From: Atherinomorus stipes
Lineage: Eukaryota; Chordata; Actinopteri; Atheriniformes; Atherinidae
Assembly: GCA_023101725.1 (NCBI GenBank)
Contig: JALJCO010008681.1
Coordinates: 249,001-313,000 of the forward strand
DNA length: 64,000 nt
Direction of reading: 5' to 3'
The notes under the pieces are model-generated. The model saw only the letters and a list, made by a program, of their open reading frames with translations. It had not been told where the DNA came from and ran no database searches. Both the position numbers and the translations under genes were made by a program. Numbering within the stretch: the stretch's first letter is position 1; each line of letters starts with the position of its first letter. Shown here piece after piece: positions 61,763 through 64,000 of this stretch.

Positions 61763-62890
61763 TGTTTACTCCCCAGGCAGCCTCACCCTCCTCCTCCTCT
61801 CCCCCCCCTGGATGAGCTTTAACAGCGCTTCACGCATCAGCGCCTCCGACTTCCCTGTTAAAGCTTCTTATGCAAACTTCACTCAGGACTTTCACACGAG
61901 TCACTGATGACATCAGCACTTTCCAACGATCATTATCACGATTATTTAGATCAATACTGAAATCGCGATTATTCAAATGATTTTCCATTTACATGATGCA
62001 TTAATTTAGCATTTCTTTCTTTTTTTCATTTGAAGTGTATTCTACCATATATTGAACATATAAATGTGCATATATTTCCATATAATTTCATATGTTACAT
62101 ACATTCAAAATATATTCTACCATAATTTGCTCATACATTTATACATACATTTCCTTTTTTTTTTTACTTATACAAATAACATAAATATATTTGCAAAAAA
62201 CAACTTAATAATGATCACCATAACGAATTGCAGCAACAAAACCATATAAAGCAGCTGTTTTAAAAGCATTTCTGAGGTTTCTAGCCCTGAAAACAAATAC
62301 AGGCTTCAGATTTGTATGTTGTTTTGCAATGTATGAAACATTAAGTGAATAAAAGAAATATACTTTGAATGTTAAATTAGTGTAAAACACAGAAAAACAT
62401 AAGTATATCCCAAATAAACGACGTTTCCAGCTGTTCTGCCATTTCTCTATATTTGAAAAATAAATGTGCTTATTTATATAAAATATCCCAAAATAAACTT
62501 TATTGAGCCTCCGTGCGACGCTAGAACGTTCCAAATTTACATTTCTGTTAGTGACTGATGGAAGCGGATGAACTTTCAGAAACTGTCAACAAAAATGTTT
62601 CTGCTCGATTGTGAGTTTGGAGACACGAAAATTAAAATCAGGATTAAATATTGATTAACTGCTTTCCAAGTGATGACATCATCACTTCTTATTTACCGAC
62701 TAGTTTCATTCAAGCGAACGAGGAAACCTCCGGTTCAGGTCCCAGTTCAGGAACAGGTCTCTGCAGGTCCGGAGGAACCGGCTGCACCTGTAATCATGAC
62801 ATCACTCTGCTCAGGACCTGCTGCAGGGCTGCAGGGCTGCCCCCCGCCTGCCTGACTCAAATACAGCACCGATTCACAACCGTCGCCTCC
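61763..62890. other. AT-rich non-coding region
   Basis: No gene, RNA or named repeat recognised. 61780-61880 is the least AT-rich part and contains one candidate fasn exon 1 donor (see findings). Confidence 0.5.
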
Positions 62891-62895
62891 GCAGA

Positions 62896-64000
62896 CCAGG
62901 TAAGTCCAGGTCATCCTGGACCACCCAGGACCCACATCAGTCCAGGTATATCCAGGTCATCCTGGACCACCGAGGACCCGCATCAGACCAGGTAAGTCCA
63001 GGTCATCCTGGACCACCTAGGACCCGCATCAGTCCAGGTAAGTCCAGGTCATCCTGGACCACCCAGGACCCACATCAGACCAGGTAAGTCCAGGTCATCC
63101 TGGACCACCCAGGACCCACATCAGACCAGGTAAGTCCAGGTCATCCTGGACCACCCAGGACCCACATCGGACCAGGTAAATCCAGGTCATCCTGGACCAC
63201 CGAGGACCCACATCAGACCAGGTAAGTCCAGGTCATCCTGGACCACCGAGGACCCACATCAGACCAGGTAAGTCCAGGTCATCCTGGACCACCGAGGACC
63301 CACATCAGACCAGGTAAGTCCAGGTCATCCTGGACCACCGAGGATCCACATCAGACCAGGTAAATCCAGGTCATCCTGGACCACCCAGGACCCACATCAG
63401 ACCAGGTAAGTCCAGGTCATCCTGGACCACCCAGGACCCACATCAGACCAGGTAAGTCCAGGTCATCCTGGACCACCGAGGATCCACATCAGACCAGGTA
63501 AATCCAGGTCATCCTGGACCACCGAGGATCCACATCAGACCAGGTAAATCCAGGTCATCCTGGACCACCAAGACCCACATCAGACCAGGTAAGTCCAGGT
63601 CATCCTGGACCACCTAGGACCCACATCAGTCCAGGTAAGTCCAGGTCATCCTGGACCACCTAGGACCCGCATCAGACCAGGTAAATCCAGGCCATCCTGG
63701 ACCACCGAGGATCCACATCAGACCAGGTAAATCCAGGCCATCCTGGACCACCGAGGACCCACATCAGTCCAGGTAAATCCAGGTCATCCTGGACCACCGA
63801 GGACCCACATCAGTCCAGGTAAGTCCAGGTCATCCTGGACCACCTAGGACCCGCATCAGTCCAGGTAAGTCCAGGTCATCCTGGACCACCGAGGACCCAC
63901 ATCAGTCCAGGTAAGTCCAGGTCATCCTGGACCACCCAGGACCCACATCAGACCAGGTAAATCCAGGTCATCCTGGACCACCCAGGACCCACATCAGACC
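62896..64000. repeat. 46-bp minisatellite containing CAGGTAAGTCC (right edge)
   Basis: About 24 copies of a 46-bp unit: AGACCAGGTAAGTCCAGGTC then ATCCTGGACCACCCAGGACC plus CACATC. It continues beyond the window. GTAAGT alternates with GTAAAT in some units. Confidence 0.97.

Noticed and set aside
62064..62534. Small AT-rich frames
   Set aside because: Low complexity, no similarity or splice context.
62650..62900. First exon of a neighbouring plus-strand gene ending at CAG-GTAAGT
   Set aside because: The donor belongs to the 46-bp repeat, and the preceding frame has no recognisable protein; left as a finding about the repeat only.

Overview
The window is vertebrate nuclear DNA, almost certainly from a ray-finned (teleost) fish. 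It has spliced genes with GT-AG introns, a codon-for-codon match to vertebrate fatty acid synthase, Tc1/hAT/piggyBac-type fish transposons, and very heavy minisatellite and microsatellite content. I cannot name the species.

One protein-coding gene fills the window: type I fatty acid synthase (fasn), on the minus strand. The ATG is at 51388 and I traced 39 coding exons leftward to 2410. They encode about 2384 residues in the order KS, malonyl/acetyl transferase, dehydratase, inactive methyltransferase/KR-like core, enoyl reductase, ketoreductase, ACP and the first part of the thioesterase. The last roughly 120 residues, including the thioesterase His, lie beyond the left edge. Every exon junction is GT-AG and in phase except one: coding exon 4 (45920-46121) has one extra base in a C run at its start. 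The 5' untranslated exon(s) and promoter lie somewhere right of 51397 and were not firmly located.

The introns fall into two classes. Fourteen are 69-134 bp. The rest are 0.3-3.6 kb and are swollen by tandem repeats and transposons. In several cases removing the repeat leaves about 71-79 bp, the size of the small introns. Notable mobile elements are: a Tc1 element (24340-27552) split by a TTAA-flanked piggyBac-like element that itself holds a minisatellite; a hAT inside a hAT (46304-47855); a hAT holding a Harbinger-like MITE (3019-4194); a piggyBac-like element (39690-40724); and at least seven copies of a palindromic TATCGATA-rich MITE.

Right of the gene, 51398-64000 is non-coding as far as I can tell. 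It holds transposon remnants, a 6.8-kb C-rich satellite (54949-61762) bounded by inverted transposon-like termini, an AT-rich stretch without recognisable features (61763-62890), and a 46-bp minisatellite that runs off the right edge. By my boundaries roughly 26 kb of the 64 kb is tandem repeat. I found no RNA genes, CRISPR arrays or second convincing gene.
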